Source: JANQJA01 sp040880285
GTDB taxonomy: Bacteria; Pseudomonadota; Gammaproteobacteria; Pseudomonadales; Azotimanducaceae
Direction: 5' to 3'
NCBI GenBank assembly: GCA_040880285.1
Contig: JBBDIT010000007.1
Coordinates: 1 to 64,000 of the forward strand
DNA length: 64,000 bases
This document shows, piece after piece, positions 62,216-64,000 of the stretch. Positions within the stretch are counted from its first letter, which is position 1, and every line of letters starts with the position of its first letter. The notes under the pieces are model-generated. The model made no database searches and had not been told where the DNA came from. It saw nothing but the letters and a program-made list of their open reading frames with translations. The position numbers were made by a program, and so were the translations under genes.

Positions 62216-63718
62216 ATGTATCCGGGCCAACATCCGGGCGAGAAGATCGCCTACCAGATGGCCGGGAGCGGCAAATGCGTCACCTACGCCGAACTTGAGG
62301 CAGACTCCAATCGCATCGCGCACCTGTTTCGCAATGAGGGATTGGTACCCGAAGACGGCATCGCCATCCTGTTACCCAACCATGAAACGTTTCTCAAGAT
62401 TGCCTGGGGCGCACAGCGCTCGGGACTCTACTTCACGCCCATCAGCACGCTGTTCCAGCGAGACGAAATCGATTATATCCTGACCAATTCGGATGCGAGG
62501 GTGCTGATTACCAACCTTGAATATATGGGAAGGGTAAGCGCCCCGGTGCTCGCCGGCCTCCGGGTCTTTATCGTGGGTAGCAGCCATTCCAATTGGCCTG
62601 CCCTTGAGGATGCCATGGCCAACTTTCCGGTCACTCCGGTTGCCGATGAATGTGAAGGCGCGGAAATGATTTACTCTTCTGGCACCACAGGCCAGCCCAA
62701 GGGTGTGCGCTTCCCCCTGGCCAGGGCACCCCTTGGCACTGTATCGGCATTGTTCAAGACCCGGGTAGAACTTCACAGCATCGACGCTGGCGTCCGGTAC
62801 CTGTCCACCGCACCGCTATATCACTCGGCACCGCTCAGGTACAACATGATGGTGACTCGCCTCGGCGGCTCGGCCGTGATCATGGAAAAATTTGACGCCG
62901 AACACGCGCTGGCATTGATTGAACGCCACAAAGTTACCCACAGCCAGTGGGTGCCCACCATGTTCGTGCGTCTGTTGAAGTTGCCGGAAGAGATTCGCAG
63001 CACCTACGATGTCAGCAGCCTCCGGTTTGTAATCCATGCGGCTGCGCCTTGTCCGATCGAGATCAAGCAACAAATGATCGACTGGTTCGGCCCTAAACTC
63101 TATGAATACTACTCTGGTACCGAGGCCAATGGCTCCACCGCCATCGACTCAACGCAATGGCTAACCCATAGAGGCAGTGTGGGTCGTGCGATTCATGGGG
63201 AGCTCCATATCCTCGATGATGACGGCAAGGAATTGCCAGCATTTAAAATCGGGACCGTGTACTTCGGGAATGGCTCTGACTTTACCTATTACAAGGACCC
63301 TGACAAGACTCTCAAGGCGAAAACCCAGGCGGGCTGGTCGACGCTGGGTGATATGGGATACTTGGACGAGGAAGGTTACCTGTACCTTACCGACCGAAAG
63401 TCATTCATGATCATCTCCGGAGGCGTAAACATCTACCCGCAGGAGGTCGAGAACCTGCTGGTTAACCATCCGCTGGTAGCCGATGTCGCTGTCATCGGCG
63501 TACCTGATGAAGAGTTTGGTGAGGCGGTCAAAGCCGTGGTCCAATTGCAGGATCAGGCCGATGCCGGTCCGGCCACTGAACGGGCACTCATCGAATACTG
63601 CCGCGCCCATCTTTCCCACGTTAAGTGCCCGCGGTCTGTCGACTTCGACCCTGACCTACCCCGACATCCAACCGGCAAGCTCTACAAGCGCAAGTTGCGT
63701 GATCGGTACTGGACCTGA
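62216..63718 (+). CDS. AMP-forming acyl-CoA synthetase
   Basis: A 500-residue ANL-family enzyme with the P-loop MIYSSGTTGQPKG, YYSGTE, the hinge LTDRKSFMIISGGVNIYPQEVE and the C-terminal catalytic Lys in PTGKLYKRKLRDRY. It activates a carboxylic acid as acyl-AMP and transfers it to CoA; fatty or aromatic acid preference cannot be judged. It lies downstream of the DUF1820 gene and converges with folK. Confidence 0.92.
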   Translation: MYPGQHPGEKIAYQMAGSGKCVTYAELEADSNRIAHLFRNEGLVPEDGIAILLPNHETFLKIAWGAQRSGLYFTPISTLFQRDEIDYILTNSDARVLITNLEYMGRVSAPVLAGLRVFIVGSSHSNWPALEDAMANFPVTPVADECEGAEMIYSSGTTGQPKGVRFPLARAPLGTVSALFKTRVELHSIDAGVRYLSTAPLYHSAPLRYNMMVTRLGGSAVIMEKFDAEHALALIERHKVTHSQWVPTMFVRLLKLPEEIRSTYDVSSLRFVIHAAAPCPIEIKQQMIDWFGPKLYEYYSGTEANGSTAIDSTQWLTHRGSVGRAIHGELHILDDDGKELPAFKIGTVYFGNGSDFTYYKDPDKTLKAKTQAGWSTLGDMGYLDEEGYLYLTDRKSFMIISGGVNIYPQEVENLLVNHPLVADVAVIGVPDEEFGEAVKAVVQLQDQADAGPATERALIEYCRAHLSHVKCPRSVDFDPDLPRHPTGKLYKRKLRDRYWT

Positions 63719-63780
63719 CGTGAAGTGGATGGCGACGACACTCCTACCGTCAAAGAGCAATCGCTCGATGTCGCAACGAT

Positions 63781-64000
63781 CTACCCGCCCCTGTCGTCAG
63801 ATTGGACCTGGTTGCCACGGAGCCTGTCGGCCGCGTGCGGGGCAATCTCGGCTAAAGGCATCAGCACGAAAGCTCGCTCATGGGCACGCGGGTGCGGAAT
63901 AATAAGGTCTGCTTCATTTACAACCTCATTACCATAGAGAATGATGTCGATATCGATGACGCGAGACTCATTGCGACCGTGATTTACCGGCCGGCCCATG
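63781..64000 (-). CDS. folK: 2-amino-4-hydroxy-6-hydroxymethyldihydropteridine pyrophosphokinase (3' part only)
   Basis: The last 73 residues of FolK, with the start beyond the right edge. It shows NESRVIDIDIILYG (the family motif RTLDLDILLYG), then LIIPHPRAHERAFVLMPLAEIAP. FolK transfers pyrophosphate in folate synthesis. The final 20 or so residues are less conserved. An ATG at 63999 is not the true start, because the conserved region continues past it. Confidence 0.88.
   Translation of the reverse strand, partial: MGRPVNHGRNESRVIDIDIILYGNEVVNEADLIIPHPRAHERAFVLMPLAEIAPHAADRLRGNQVQSDDRGG

Overview
The window reads as a draft chromosome scaffold (one 100-N gap at 1264-1363) from a free-living, probably marine gammaproteobacterium. 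The housekeeping blocks keep classic gammaproteobacterial order: rplU-rpmA-obgE-proB, murJ-ribF-lspA-fkpB-ispH, and miaB-phoH-ybeY-corC-lnt-leuS-lptE-holA. The accessory genes (a pdsR/pdsS-type two-component pair, a large TonB-dependent receptor, TPR-sulfotransferase and TPR-dioxygenase proteins, a redoxin/cytochrome/copper-monooxygenase fusion, FecI-type regulation) fit marine lineages such as the Woeseiaceae/Steroidobacterales; that placement is inference. No phage, insertion sequence, integrase or CRISPR array was found.

Layout. 1-5972 (minus): a type IV pilus minor-pilin operon, fimT-pilV-pilW-pilX, with a separate pilE-like gene upstream. Where pilY1 is normally found, the last gene encodes a secreted cadherin/VCBS-type repeat protein that runs off the left edge. 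6069-10471 (minus): ispH, fkpB, lspA, ribF, murJ, tightly packed but lacking ileS. 10590-15727: rpsT, the proB-obgE-rpmA-rplU operon with a clear terminator, then divergent ispB and a deoxynucleoside kinase. 15777-16001: tRNA-Pro(CGG), whose 3' end is part of an 84-bp tandem duplication. 15999-20190: the redoxin fusion protein, a PhyH-type dioxygenase with a ribokinase, and a 68-residue conserved-looking protein. 20501-23399: pdsR-pdsS without a sortase in view. 23622-26773: an unknown protein, then SahR-type regulator and ahcY with a palindromic operator. 26874-32196: two overlapping secreted amidohydrolases, then a MoxR-type ATPase with a CoxE-type VWA protein.

32441-47332 looks like a nutrient-acquisition region: an ECF sigma factor, a stand-alone DUF4880 protein, a TonB-dependent receptor, a TPR/2OG oxygenase, a lipoprotein, a TPR-sulfotransferase, a small secreted protein, and a complete Opp-type ABC importer whose OppC carries an apparent fibronectin type III insertion. 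A plausible but unproven reading is outer-membrane capture followed by periplasmic and inner-membrane uptake of peptides. 47585-52266: a SlyD-like FKBP, a NUDIX hydrolase, CobT/CobS without cobalamin genes, and a SixA-like phosphatase. 52259-61644 is the essential envelope/translation block; 61836-64000 holds a DUF1820 protein, an acyl-CoA synthetase and the 3' part of folK.

No single stretch is convincingly a wholly new system. The strongest leads are the repeat protein in the pilY1 slot, the FN3 insertion in OppC, the four-module redox protein, the sortase-less pdsSR pair, and the tRNA-linked tandem repeat. Many genes start with GTG or TTG; starts were chosen from ribosome binding sites, leader peptides and overlaps.
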